Translations under genes and position numbers: made by a program
The notes under the pieces: model-generated
What the model was told of the DNA's origin: nothing
Databases searched by the model: none
Seen by the model: the letters and a program-made list of their open reading frames with translations, nothing else
DNA from: Trichostrongylus colubriformis
Lineage: Eukaryota > Nematoda > Chromadorea > Rhabditida > Trichostrongylidae
Reading direction: 5' to 3'
NCBI GenBank assembly: GCA_963978905.1
Contig: OZ022256.1
Coordinates: 21,577,743 to 21,641,742, forward strand
DNA length: 64,000 nt
In this document: positions 43,891 through 55,505 of the stretch, one piece after another
How positions within the stretch are numbered: the stretch's first letter is position 1
Layout of the letters: each line of letters starts with the position of its first letter

Positions 43891-44600
43891 GTAAATTTGC
43901 TACTGATGAACCATTGCTCTGTTTTAGTTTATATGCTAACAAATATAATTGCGCTTGCACGATTCCGTGTTGCTGGGAAGTGCGACAGATTCATTCCTGC
44001 ACCACATTTTTGGAATCTTTTGGTTTAATGCGGAATGGAGAGGAGTACACAATATGGTGCTGCATTCGTAGCTTGCGTATCACTGCGCTACACACATCTC
44101 CTGTACCACGACAAATATTTTTCTGCTACACAGAATCTCTACGAGGATACTATCAATATTTCTTAAACAGGGAATTGCCGCAGATTCTTTCTCCTCCTAA
44201 TCCCAACGTAAAATACACCGACCCTCATTTTTGAGGGTTCAAGAAATAAAGTCGTTATAGCATCCTTTGCATGGTGTAACGTGTATCCGGTGCAGGGGTG
44301 CGTGAGAATCGGAAGTTGGGGTTTCCGCGCGATTCCAGTTGAGAAAGAGCCCCAGCAGCATGGGGAGCCGCTTCTGTGATGCAAAACATATCCAGTAGTA
44401 TCCAGTAGAATCCTTTTATCTAACCGAAGCTCCTTTTCCATTAGGATCAGTGGACACGTCGTATGGCAAGCGAGACACGGGCAGTAGTCCTGATTTCCTT
44501 TGGCTCACGACAATCTCCTTGAGAGTCGTGCTACTATTCTATATCCATCTTAATTATTAACGTTCGCCTATACTCTTCCCTACTTTCTTGGCGAGCGTTC
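43891..44600. other. No recognisable gene
   Basis: Possible intron. The stretch just after a GTTTTAG acceptor at about 43,927 was inspected for the missing MSP exon, but its translation does not match. Confidence 0.35.
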
Positions 44601-44607
44601 ATTGTTT

Positions 44608-44890
44608 TGGAATTTGCGGAAATGCGGGATTTGTGTTTTTGGGAAGGAAGTATAGATACTCATCGTTTGGGAAAATTACGGAATTTGCGTTTTTGTGAAA
44701 AGAAGAATAGATACTTATCGATTGGGAAAATTACGGAATTTGCGCTTTTGTGGAAATGTGGAACCATGGAATTTGCCTTTTTGTGGAAAGAACAATAGAT
44801 ATCTATCGATCGGGAAAACTGCGGAATTTTCGTTTCTGTGGAAGTGCGGAATCGTGGAAATTGCGCTTTCGTGGAAATGAAGAGTTGTGG
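44608..44890 (+). repeat. Minisatellite, units with GGAATTTGCGTTTTTGTG
   Basis: Three to four units of about 70-110 bases share AGATACTTATCGATTGGGAA, AATTACGGAATTTGCG and TTTTTGTGGAAA. ORFs through it are repetitive and not believable genes. Confidence 0.7.
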
Positions 44891-45180
44891 AAAGCGTGGA
44901 AGCTACGTGCGCGGCGCGTGTCATTCCACGCAGCTCATCATTCGCGAACGGTCGACCATACTGAAGTGTGTTTTCGAACCACTTTCTGAATGTTGTTATC
45001 CCATTCTTGTGATGCCTCTTCACAAACTCCCTCTTGAAGGGGTGCTACTATTCGCTGTGTATTAGATATTGGCTTTGAAAGAGGCAATAGTGTGAATAGT
45101 TTTTGCGTTCAGCACTTCTGCTTTCTTGCAGACAGCGCAAACGAGCAAAAATTGGGGGCGGTCTCTGCCACTGTCAAGTG

Positions 45181-45194
45181 CCCCCCCCCCCCCC
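45181..45194. repeat. Poly-C tract
   Basis: A 14-base run of C followed by TTCACC. Length in the assembly may not be reliable. Confidence 0.8.
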
Positions 45195-45689
45195 TTCACC
45201 GCCGAGTTTGACTTCATGTAAATCACAAGCTCGAGTGTCGCAGAGTTTGTGGTCAGGTTTACCTTCTGCTGCTCCATTATTGGAAAGCATCATCTTGATG
45301 TTTAAATGCGACTGCAGTGGTGCTCTACTATTCCTAATGAAAATGTTTCTTTTTTAGTGAACTTTTTGCGAATGTACAAATCACATTCACGGTTATATAT
45401 ATATCATTATTCGATCTTCATACAATTTCCGGTGGTATCGCAATAAGGGGGCATCTTAAAAAGTTGCTCATCTAAGCATACTGGAGAGATCCTTATGGGG
45501 TAATTCTGCACATTCAAGCGTATATTTTTATCTAAGCCTTGAAGGAAGAAGGAAGGGGCTCCTTTCCCCTTCCTGTCTTAAGTGAAAGTGGGGTCTAGCA
45601 TTGGGATGTCCCCCTCATTGCAATATCACCCAATTTCCATTACAATCTTGAAGGCTAGAGGAAATAAGAGAAAAGAATTTCGTCCCTAC

Positions 45690-45925
45690 TCGCAGTTTCC
45701 ACAGGGACGCAGACCCCACGATTCCGCATTTCCACGAAAACGCAAAGTCCGCAGTTCTCCCAATCAATACGTATCTTACCTCTTTCCGCAGCTTCCACAG
45801 GAGCGCAGAATCCGCGATCTCGCATTTCTACAAAAACGCGAGCTGGTTCTCCCAATCGATACGTATCTATTCTTCTTTCCACAAAAACGCTAATTCCGCA
45901 TTTCCGCAAATTCCAAAAATATGAT
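45690..45925 (-). repeat. Inverted copy of the 44.6 kb minisatellite
   Basis: On the minus strand it has the same units as 44,608-44,890: the complement of CCCAATCGATACGTATCTAT, AACGCAAAGTCCGCAGTT and CCGCATTTCCACGAAAACGC. The two arrays face each other across about 800 bases that hold the poly-C tract. Confidence 0.7.
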
Positions 45926-48900
45926 CGCTGCCTTATTTTCGCTGTTCTTAGAGGAAACATTCTGATGGGGGGATATGTTGCTGAATGCCAACATGGCAGA
46001 TGTGGCTACTTATCGAAATGCCTAACAACAACGACCCACCCCCATAACTAATGTGTTGAACGTGGGCCTTGAAGAAACATTCCTGAACACTAAAGAAGAG
46101 GCTCCGCCCATATCGCCACTAGAAGTTACAGGTTTGGGGAAAAATCGCCAAGTCCTTTTGCAAGTGACCGGGACTCAGCGAGAGTGCCTTCAAACAGCCG
46201 ACTACCAATGGCGGAGCACATCTTTTGGTGAATCTGGCATCAGGAGGGTCAGAGTTTGATGAAATGCCTCTTTCAATAAGTAACTGCAAAATCGAATTGT
46301 CTGATCATATCGATAAGCCCTTCAGTTTAGGTGAAGTCATCGAACAATGATCACTATCGCGTCCGCCCTGTGTATGGATTTGTTGAAGGCAAGGTAGGTA
46401 TGCTTGACGATTGTGGTCCGATGCTTTTTTTTTGATAGAAACACTTTCCACCAGCTTAAACTCAAGTTTGAAACACGCTTTGCAGTTCGATAGTATGCAT
46501 CGTTTCTTATTGTAAATAATGCTGCTCTAAAATACGCCACCACTTCACTCGTTACCAAGAGCTACTGGGTAGCTCCATATGTTCCAGACCACTTCACATT
46601 TATTCCTCTGAAAATTCACGAAAGAAATCCGATGATAAACCACTCCGATTATCTCCGATGTATTCACCACTCCGATTAACTAGCCACCTCATTTGCTTGC
46701 TACCTGTCTTGGCTCCTATACGAATTTTGTGGCTTTTCGAGACCCTATTTTTTCCGAGTGCACCGCTTCAGATCTTCCAACGTCGAGGTTGAGGAGAGTG
46801 TCAGCCACGCAGTGAAGTACGGTGCGGTATTCTCTCTAGTGGTGTTACGCTGAAACCATTCATTGAGAAATGTTTTTTTTCAATAGTGTATACATTCACA
46901 TCTTCACGATATTCATCACTGATGTCCTAGGTGAAGCTCACGAAAAAGATGATTCCTCTGCACTTTCTACTGCACCTTTGTGTGACTATTCCACATAGTC
47001 GTAAAGCAATCCATGGGTAGCAGAGCCTCTGCTCAAAGAATCCGGAATTCGGACGGCCATAAACCAAACTATGGGAGACGGCTTCTTTGAATTTTCGCTG
47101 GAAAAGGTAGAGAACTGCACGCTGGTTTCTTCTATCTTTTGAAGATGACACCAAGCGGTCTTTTGCTAGGAACAGATTGCTCGTGTCGCCATTCAGTCGA
47201 AAGAGAAATGCAGCAGAATTTGTTTTTTATGAGTTTGCCCGATCTTCATTTCGAAAAGAATTAAAGGGAGATCGAGGACGTTGGTTGGGGGGTTTATTCT
47301 TTGATCACTGTACAGCTTTAACCTCGCATTAACAAACATCATCTATCGACTCTCCGGCTCGAGTGTTACAAGGCAATCAAAATTATCGATATCTAGTCTT
47401 GCTTGAATCTAGCTTTCAGAAGTCTTTGAAGCTCTACAGGATGGAAATCGACCAGCTCGATGCGTTGACATATATTCAAAATAGTTGTGGTGCATAGGCT
47501 GAATGAATATAACAGTGAAACGACAAAAAACAGAAAACCATAAGTAGTCATTGTGGTCCGGAACCTAAAGTTCGGCCTTCTATTGAATACAGAACTGCCG
47601 AGATGACTTTTCGAATATTCCCTCTAAGGCACTTAAATGAGAAAATCATATGTGTTCATCAGATATAGCTAAGTGATGTATCTCGCTCTTCACTGGCAAT
47701 GCTGAGTGTGGGTACGTTCAAAACAACCTTGACAGGAGTTACTGATGTGTTCTAGCAAATACAGCGTACAACATTATTGAATTAGCACTTATGCAAGTGT
47801 ACCCATACATAGTTGTGAAGTTATAAAATGCAAAATCAAACATTACTTGTGAAATTTGCGGTACTGCGACGCTGCTGCCTTGCTGCGTAGCCAGTTATCC
47901 GTATCTGGTCCTCTTCATACAACCAGATACTGACGGAGCTGATCTTAACTTGTTTGAGGACTTGCAATTACTTGCCTTGCTCAACCGCTTTTGATCGAGC
48001 CGGTCCATGCCGTACCGTTCCTCTGATAACTTTCTCACCTTCGCACCTTTCTTCCGTGCTGACGCCTAGTGTGGGGTACGAGTGTATCACGTATGCGCTC
48101 ATACAAGAAAGGGATGCTATCACAACCGAGGATTGATAGTGCGAGATCATTTAGCTGCTCACATCCGTGAGTTGTTTCTCTCTACCACAATCTCCCATTT
48201 GCATACAGACAGACAGACCCACATAATGAGGAGTTCAGGCACGACCAAGTAACTAAAAAAGTAAAAAAAGTAATAATAGAAGGATTAGGCTCACTGGCTT
48301 GACACTTGCCCGCAGCTCTAGCCAGGACACGATTAAGAGCAATGGATGTTATATCACCGATTGTTAAACCTGCCTCCGGTGTGGTTTACCCCTTAGAGGC
48401 ACGCTCCGCGACAAACTGGCATGTGCACCCACCTTCTTGGAACAATGCTTCGCTGGAAGACTATCTGAGCCGCACTTTTTTGCGCCGCCACGGTGCGCTG
48501 TCACGGCGCTACACCTGCTCGAATCCAATCGAATGCCACCTACCTGCGCTCTCTTATCAGTCAACTGAACAGAATTGGTGGCGTCAGAGTGGGTCCGAGC
48601 TAGTCTCCTATCCTTTGCACCGTAATACCAATCTTCAGCATCATCTACACCTATAAGTATTACTTGCGATTATATTATCACGTGCCGATCAAGGTGGAGT
48701 TCCAGAGATGTGGGATGACGTCTTTACGCAAAATCAAAATGACTCGCACTCAGAGAAGCAAGCTACTCCATACCTCTGTGCATAAGCTTCGAGCTATTTT
48801 GATGATTCGATTCCAGTCACGTACCCTTTTCATCGACCGCACCAAAGCATGTGTAGGGGGTTGGGGGTGATTCGGCTCCGGGATAAATGGCGTCTCGCTT

Positions 48901-49854
48901 GTACTGGGCTTGTGCGCTATCACAAGGTCTGTGCCCATCGATGTGCACAAAGGTCAAAGACGGAAATGCTCTGCGGAACGTTGTAGCAGCTGCTTCAACA
49001 ATCAACGGAGAAGCTATTTCTCTGAACCGCTGAAATTCTTCAGACACCCAGTCGACTGCCATTTCACACCCTCCCTTTGTTCTCTTCCCATGACCTCTCC
49101 ATCATGAGATTCTCGCATGTAGTCTACAGGGTCGCGGAGATGAGAGCTCTGCGTAGCTAAGGACTGCAAAATCAGGTTCAAAAGCAAGTGAACCGATCGA
49201 TAGCAAGGAAAACCGGCTCATGCGCACCGTGAGTAACGTTTAGAACGTTGATGGGGGCATTCTTCACATATGTCTCATCAGAATCGCTTTGCACGAACAT
49301 GGCTGCAGAGAGGGGTAACGGCGCCATAAAGCTTCGTATGTTTTACACTCTTGATGATTTTCTCGAAAAGCTCGAAAACTATTGTGATTGTTCCTTGCCA
49401 TATGCCCAGATCTATCTCCATGTCTATGTCCATGTTCGTAGTGCGCCAAAGATAATAGGGTCTCACCAGCCTAGCAGAAGTGGTCTGAATCGAAGGAAAT
49501 CCTCGCTAAAAGCTTAACACCTTTTCCTTTGCAAAGAGATTCTTCGCGAGGAGAAAGCGAATGCTCCATTTTCTGTGTTTTTTAGTAATCACCGCTACTG
49601 TGACGGAATGAAATTATTTCTGCTAAACCTTCACTGTCACTGCGATGCGATGGCCAACACTATGAATATCACTCTCAGACACCATACTATTTCATTTCTG
49701 ATGCGAATTCGTTGCTAAATCACCATAACATTTCGATTTCTATGGTCTCTTTATTCACACATACATGAATTCCCTCTCGAAGCAATGCTGATTCGCTGTT
49801 CTTGGAGGTGCTATACTACTCAACTTGTTGAAGTTTTTAAAGAATATTCGTCAG
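45926..49854. other. No recognisable gene
   Basis: Short ORFs without domains. About 47,750-48,080 resembles 51,430-51,680 (AATACAGCGTACAACATT against AATACAGTGTACAACGTT, and a similar CTTGC..GC.TTTT.. block), so a low-copy dispersed repeat is likely. No middle MSP exon recognised. Confidence 0.4.
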
Positions 49855-50134
49855 GCCACTACAAAGCTTGAAATTGTTCGTCTTACGGGGCCTCCGAAAG
49901 AAGATAAATTAGTCATTCAATGGGCAGAGGTATTCAGTGTTTTCAATTTCAAATCAGTCTCAGAGAATACCTGTCCGTATGCCCAATACGCAATTTTAGG
50001 TACCGGCTGAAGAAACCGATCCACAAGCGCCCTTCAAGGCGGGTGCACAAGCCGGTGAAGTTATCTTGCCGTTTAAAGGAACCGGAAGGGGGTCCGAAAC
50101 AAGAGAAACATACAAAGAAATGAGCATTTCGTAA
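49855..50134 (+). CDS. SSP-type MSP-domain protein, two C-terminal exons
   Basis: Exon 49,855-49,929, after TTCGTCAG, reads ATTKLEIVRLTGPPKEDKLV, then IQWAE, to a GTATTC donor in phase 0. A 70-base intron follows. Exon 50,000-50,134, after CAATTTTAG, reads VPAEETDPQAPFKAGAQAGE, then VILPFKGT, and ends with TAA at 50,132-50,134 after about 17 extra residues. The blocks LEI.RL.GPPKEDKLVIQ.AEVPAEETDP and AGAQAGEVILP are diagnostic for the SSP branch of the MSP family. No stops in the exons. The N-terminal exon of such a protein lies at 43,789. Confidence 0.75.
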
Positions 50135-50737
50135 CGAACGCAGAAGGTTAGAAGCGATAATCGGTGAAAAAACCCGAACTCAAAAGTGCATCGCTGCGGT
50201 GTGTATTCGCGCCTCATTCGCATCATCGCACTGGCGTTCCGAGTTGTCCGCTGTAGGAGACGGCCGCGGGCCAACTTTAGTTGTAGCACCTGACTCCCAG
50301 CGCAGTGGAGTGGCCATTCCCAACTACATTAACATTCATGTAAGTACATCTAGAAACAATATAAGAAAGAGCAAAGGAGAAGGTAAAAGGAATGAACAAC
50401 TTTATAATGGAAACATCTTCTCTTGGCACCATGCCAAGGCGTCAAATTGGCGAGTTTGTGCAATGGCGGTCACTTGAACTCGTCCACACCACGTCTGTTC
50501 CACCGTAAGCCAAAATTACTCCCTTACGGTGTCTTTAAGGCGGAGTAATCATCTGTATCAAGCGTTCTTTAAGATAAATGATGCACATGAATCTGATCAA
50601 TGCAGCAACGACTTTTAACATTGGAAACATCTTTTAGGAAGAGCAAGCATAGTGTGAAGTTTCAATGTACTCCATGTCCGACTCTCTATTAATCTCGGTG
50701 TTTTGAACACGATCAGTAAGAGGCTTGTGCTGAGCCT
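50135..50737. other. Exon-like ORF near 50,199-50,340, otherwise nothing
   Basis: A plus-strand ORF reads to PNYINIH at a GTAAGT donor-like site (50,341), but no domain or partner exon is seen. Confidence 0.3.
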
Positions 50738-50883
50738 CCGATATTGTTATGATATTTATTCCGCTAACGTTTCAGCAAATCGCCTTCTTTAGAGCTTGTA
50801 AAGCCGAAACACATCAACCACACAACACGTCTGAGAAAGCAATTTGCCGAAACGTTAGCCGATCAAATATCATAACAATCTCG
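50738..50883. repeat. Inverted pair of degenerate hammerhead-bearing ends
   Basis: ATTGTTATGATATTTATT at the left faces the complement of ATCAAATATCATAACAAT at the right. Each arm contains a hammerhead-like segment: minus strand CUAAAGA...GCUGAAACGUUAGC, plus strand CUGAGAA...GCCGAAACGUUAGC. Both have lost invariant core bases. They look like two Penelope-like terminal repeats in inverted orientation without any element between them. Confidence 0.65.
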
Positions 50884-51804
50884 TCAGCACAGCTTACTGA
50901 TAATATGAAGTCTTGCCACATATCATTAGTACACAAAATATGTATTTTCTTGCGTCGATCTCTCACGCAAGACGGAAACGCTCAGCTAGTCCACATTGTG
51001 ATGAAGAACCTATTCTGATAATTCACTCAGTAAACTGCGGTGCATTGACACACCCACCTTTAAATAGTTCAAGAACTTTTATAGCAAGATTTCTGAGAAG
51101 CTCTTTTGGAAGAATGTAAGTGCGCATCCATCCGCACCACATTTCAGCCCGCAATCACAAAACTGTTTCATCCCCGTGTTTTGAAATATGTCGCTTTGCG
51201 ATGTTGCAAGATGATACCCATTTCATGTTGTCTCTTCTCCATTCACTTCTACTCAATGAAATTTGTAGCATTTTTTCTTGAGGCAGTGCGAAATGGGATG
51301 TTGCTACACCAGTTGTAGATACGAAAAGCTCTTACACATGACTCAGCAATACCAGGAGCGAGCTGCGCATGATATAACTTAGCAGCAATTGCTGGTCTAT
51401 AGCTTTTGCTATGAACATGCGGTTTAGTGAATACAGTGTACAACGTTGTTGTATTTATACTTATGCGAGCAGCCCCATTTAGAAGTGCTGCCCATTAATT
51501 ATAGGAATTGAAGTTCTGCGATACTGAGGTAGGGCTCATTGGCAAACGTGCAACTAGCAGACTCGCTTTCATTCGCTTGTTTTCCCCTAACTGGCCGTTA
51601 TATACCGTGTTATTCTTCTTGCATTCATCTCGTCTGGGTGCTTTCTTCGGTGCTAACATCTACTAAGGCGCCAACACATCGCGGAATGACTGCGAGTGTG
51701 CTCACCAGGAAGTGCTTTCAATTCCTCCTAAAACTTAGAATAGGGACCCCTGTAGATCGATGGAGTTTAAAACACTGATTGAAATTTGGAAACTAGTAGT
51801 GCTT

Positions 51805-52430
51805 CGGGCCATTCCGTGCGAGATGCAGTAGGTTTTCTCCCGGACGACGCCGCAGCTTTTGCATTTTGTGTTTTGTGTCCACAATTGCCTCTATTTCAAG
51901 TTTTTGCGTTTCTTTGTATTCACCTCAACACAGCTCTTTTTTCAGAACTTGTCACTTTTATTCAAGCTCAAATGTTTCTCGCATCTCCTGTGCCTTCAAA
52001 ATCGAAAAAAAAAACAAAAAAACCATCTCCGAGCTGGTGTCAAATACTCATCACACAGCGTGCTTTACTAGCCATGTCTGCTATGGAGACATTTGATTGT
52101 CCCGCATAATTGACGGCTCTTGCACCTGCGAGGTGCAAACAAAGCGTGTCTTGCAGAATGAGCATGATATTCGTGTACAGGCATCTCAACTAACCATGGA
52201 GATAATATTCCAGCAATGCTATATTTTGACCCGAAAATTGGAGTAGAGATTATGTGTGAAACTGATGAGCCCGAATAAGAGTGAGAAGTTGTGAAAAGTG
52301 AGCTGTGTTGGGGCGCATGCAAATAAACGTCGAAAATTGAAATAAAAGTGACTATAGAACGTAAAACATAAAGTGCGAGGGCTGTGGCGTCGGTCTGGAG
52401 CAAACCCACCACCTCCCGCATGGAGTCGAA
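51805..52430. repeat. Large imperfect inverted repeat
   Basis: The sequence 51,805-51,990 (GTGCGAGATGCAGTAGGTTT, GACGACGCCGCAGCTTTTGC, CAACACAGCTC) is matched by the complement of 52,250-52,430 (block by block, roughly 75-80% by eye). The centre is near 52,120. Probably a non-autonomous foldback; the mirror ORFs in it are by-products. The target duplication was not determined. Confidence 0.6.
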
Positions 52431-54613
52431 GACATGAGTAACCACGTTGGTGAGTCACCACTAGCAGAGTAATCCTTCGATGGAACACCTTATGTGAACT
52501 TCGAACCCTTCTAACACACTAAGGAACAGTCATGAGCACCTGGTTTCAACAGTTACAATCAGCGTTCGAAACTCTATCGATCTATAGAGATTCCCATTCA
52601 AAGTTTCATGGGGACTTGAAAGTACTCCCTGGAAAGAACCGTGTAAAGAAGCGGTTGTACCATTACATCCTTAGATTGATAATGCTAACCATTCAGTTAC
52701 TCATCTCTATAAGTAGTTGATTTTCTCCATCAACTCCCTTAACGCAATCACTGATTTGCGGACGGATTGACAGACAAACATACTTACTTGCATACCGACA
52801 TACTGACCGACACATCGACATACAAGCACACAGAATCACTGGCTTATTTGATACAAGAAAGGCTCAGAAGAATGTCAATTCAATCGAGAAATAAGGTTCG
52901 CAATGTCCAAACTCAAATCGCGAAAAATTTGGCTGGCATCACTGTTTTTCGTCAATTTTGGTGGGGATCTACAGTATATGGAACTAGAGGAGGAACAGAT
53001 GGGTCTTCCCAAATTCCCAACTGTGAACAGGTGCAGGATCTTATCGGGAGTTTTGCTGTGTCACCACCGAGAGAAAACGGGAGGGTTTTGGTTTTTTGGA
53101 ACAAGAAGGCATTTACTCTGATTTGCTCGGCTCCATCTTTTGAAAAAAAATTAGTTTTTGCTAAAATCTCCGCTCATAAGCGATGCCTTTCTCATCATCA
53201 TCAGCTAAGAAACGAACCTGTACTGATTCTGCCCAACAAACGGTTCCGCTGACACATTAACCCTCGCGGAGGCCATGCCTGTGAATGCTTCACCGTTCCC
53301 TACCAGAAAGTGAAGGAGGCCCTCCAGTGCGCCATCCAGCTCCATATAATGTAGGGTCCCCACTATAGGACAACTATCAGAGCTATCCAGATACCCATTG
53401 GGACGTCGTGCTGATTATTCCATTATGGAGTCCGTTAGTAGGAGCAAAACTAAGGAAATAGTAGAGCTCGTGACTTGATGTCTCTCTGACTGATCTGTTT
53501 GTATGGAGCTCGATACGAGTACTCTTTTCATTGGCGAATAGACAACATTCACGATACCATTCATTTCCTGAAAACAGTCTCTGCACTTTGTGATTTCTCA
53601 TTGCTGCGGAATGCTGCAGGAGTATAGCAGTTATTGCGTTTTGACCGTGTTTTAATACTGGTCCTGTACCAACCCACGACTTCTTGCGCACCAAATTGTT
53701 ACAGAAAATCCACCATATGTCGACACACCGAGAGTACTGAAAATATTGCTCGTTCTTCCTATTCTGCAAAATCATACAGCTACGGAATAGATTGAGAAAT
53801 TGAACATCATCTGCACATTTCGGCCTTTGCTATTAACCAAAAAATACGATCATCTTAGCCTATATAAAGTTTTTCAGAACGGTTTGGTTCACTTGACACC
53901 GTGCTCCAATAATAGCCTGTTTGAGCTCCCCATCTCTTCGAAGTGGCTCTCCTCCGTATAAGTATTTTTCACCGGAAAACCACGTATTTTCTATCGGATA
54001 AAGGTCGGGATTAAGCTTTGATCATGATCGAGAACTCCGGATATGAAGAGTCGGCGCGTTAACGTGTGCGAAATTAGGATTTTGGTGAATATTTTGACAC
54101 TCACGACGAGAGGAACGAGGACGTGCAAAGGTTCAGCTTCTGGATGATTCATACTTTCGGAAACAAAACAAAGTCCGAAGAGTGTCCCGATCCCACATTA
54201 TGAGACCTCCTCCTTCAAATATCTTCATGGAACTTGAGTTGTTTTCCGCACACGATGGTGCCGCTAGCCGTCTGAACTCCTTCATGGAAAAGAACAACCT
54301 GGAGAAAGGATAACGAGAAAAGGGTATGCATACCTTAGGATGTATTAGACACCTCAATCTAATCTGCTCTAATCCTTGGCTTGGTGAAATCGTTCCATTT
54401 CCGCGATGCTCTGTAGCCATGGACAATGTCCTCCTCATTTCTCGCCTAGAAACGCACTTAAACTCTTCAAGACCCGATGAACAGCCTTTCAGTACTCCTT
54501 TGTCAAGAGAGCCATCTCCAGCGAACGTACTGATCTTGAGCATGATCCAGTGAATTTTAAACCCTCTTTTGCAATTTTGCACTTGTCTCCACCAGAATTG
54601 TAGCAGGTTTCTC
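52431..54613. other. No recognisable gene
   Basis: A GACAGAC/CATAC-rich stretch at 52,765-52,830 precedes a 161-codon ORF (52,767-53,252) without a domain. Nothing else definite. Confidence 0.35.
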
Positions 54614-55505
54614 GGGTGTGTATACATTGGTACGGATGACCTCCTTCGCACCTCATGTGCGAACGCTTAATTACTTCCTCGCACCTCATGTGCGAGAAAG
54701 TAATTAAGTAGCAGAGGTCGGATATAGACCGCTCAACTTCATTAATTGAGTGTAATATCCACGGAGAGAAAACTGCATGGGTGGAATTCTGATTAAAGAT
54801 TTTTTCGAAAAAAAATGAGTTTGATTTAATGGTGCTAGGGTAACCAGCCAGATACTGATGAATGGGAATGATTGTAACATTTTCAGAAGTTATAATATAG
54901 CTAATAAAAAATAGTTAGTAGTGAATAAAAAATAGGTGAGCAAAATAAATAAATGGAATAAAACCCTACTGATCTGAATTATTAAAGCGGAACTGTCAAC
55001 CAACCTTACCATGTAATGGAATATTATTATTAATCTCGATGTAACATTATAGAATGCTCGTAAGGGAGTCATACAGGAGAATTGTTGTATCTTCACACTT
55101 TTAATACGAGTTGCTATGGCTACAACTTAAATTTGGCAGTTCGATGAGAGGTCAAATGCGGGTATCTAAAGAGGTGTTTGAGCAATCACGTACAAGTGTC
55201 TGGTTCCAACAAACTTTGTTGAGCTGTAATGTTTTCTAATACTTACAAATACGTTACCAGTAAGCTTATATGATTTATTAGCAAGTCTGAAATCCGTTCG
55301 TTTTCTTTAACCTATTGTACATTTTATGAATACAATAAGTGTTTTAGTTTCTTCCTTTCTGAACATTACACTCATAACGAAGTTGAGCGGTCTATAGCTG
55401 ACCTCTGCTAGTTAACTACTTTTTCGCATATGAGGTGCGAGGAAGTAATTAAGCGTTCGCACATGGGGTGCGAAGGCGGTCATTCGTACCAATGTGTACA
55501 CACCC
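54614..55505. mobile_element. Non-autonomous TIR element, about 890 bases
   Basis: Terminal inverted repeats of about 155 bases: GGGTGTGTATACATTGGTAC at the left and its near complement at the right. They continue through CGAACGCTTAATTACTTCCT and ATAGACCGCTCAACTTC before diverging. The interior (54,770-55,345) is AT-rich and encodes nothing. In the left arm the GCACCTCATGTGCGA block occurs twice. Confidence 0.7.

Noticed and set aside
51786..52445. ORFs of 107 and 125 codons on opposite strands with similar start regions
   Set aside because: They are mirror products of an inverted repeat. No domain or splice support.
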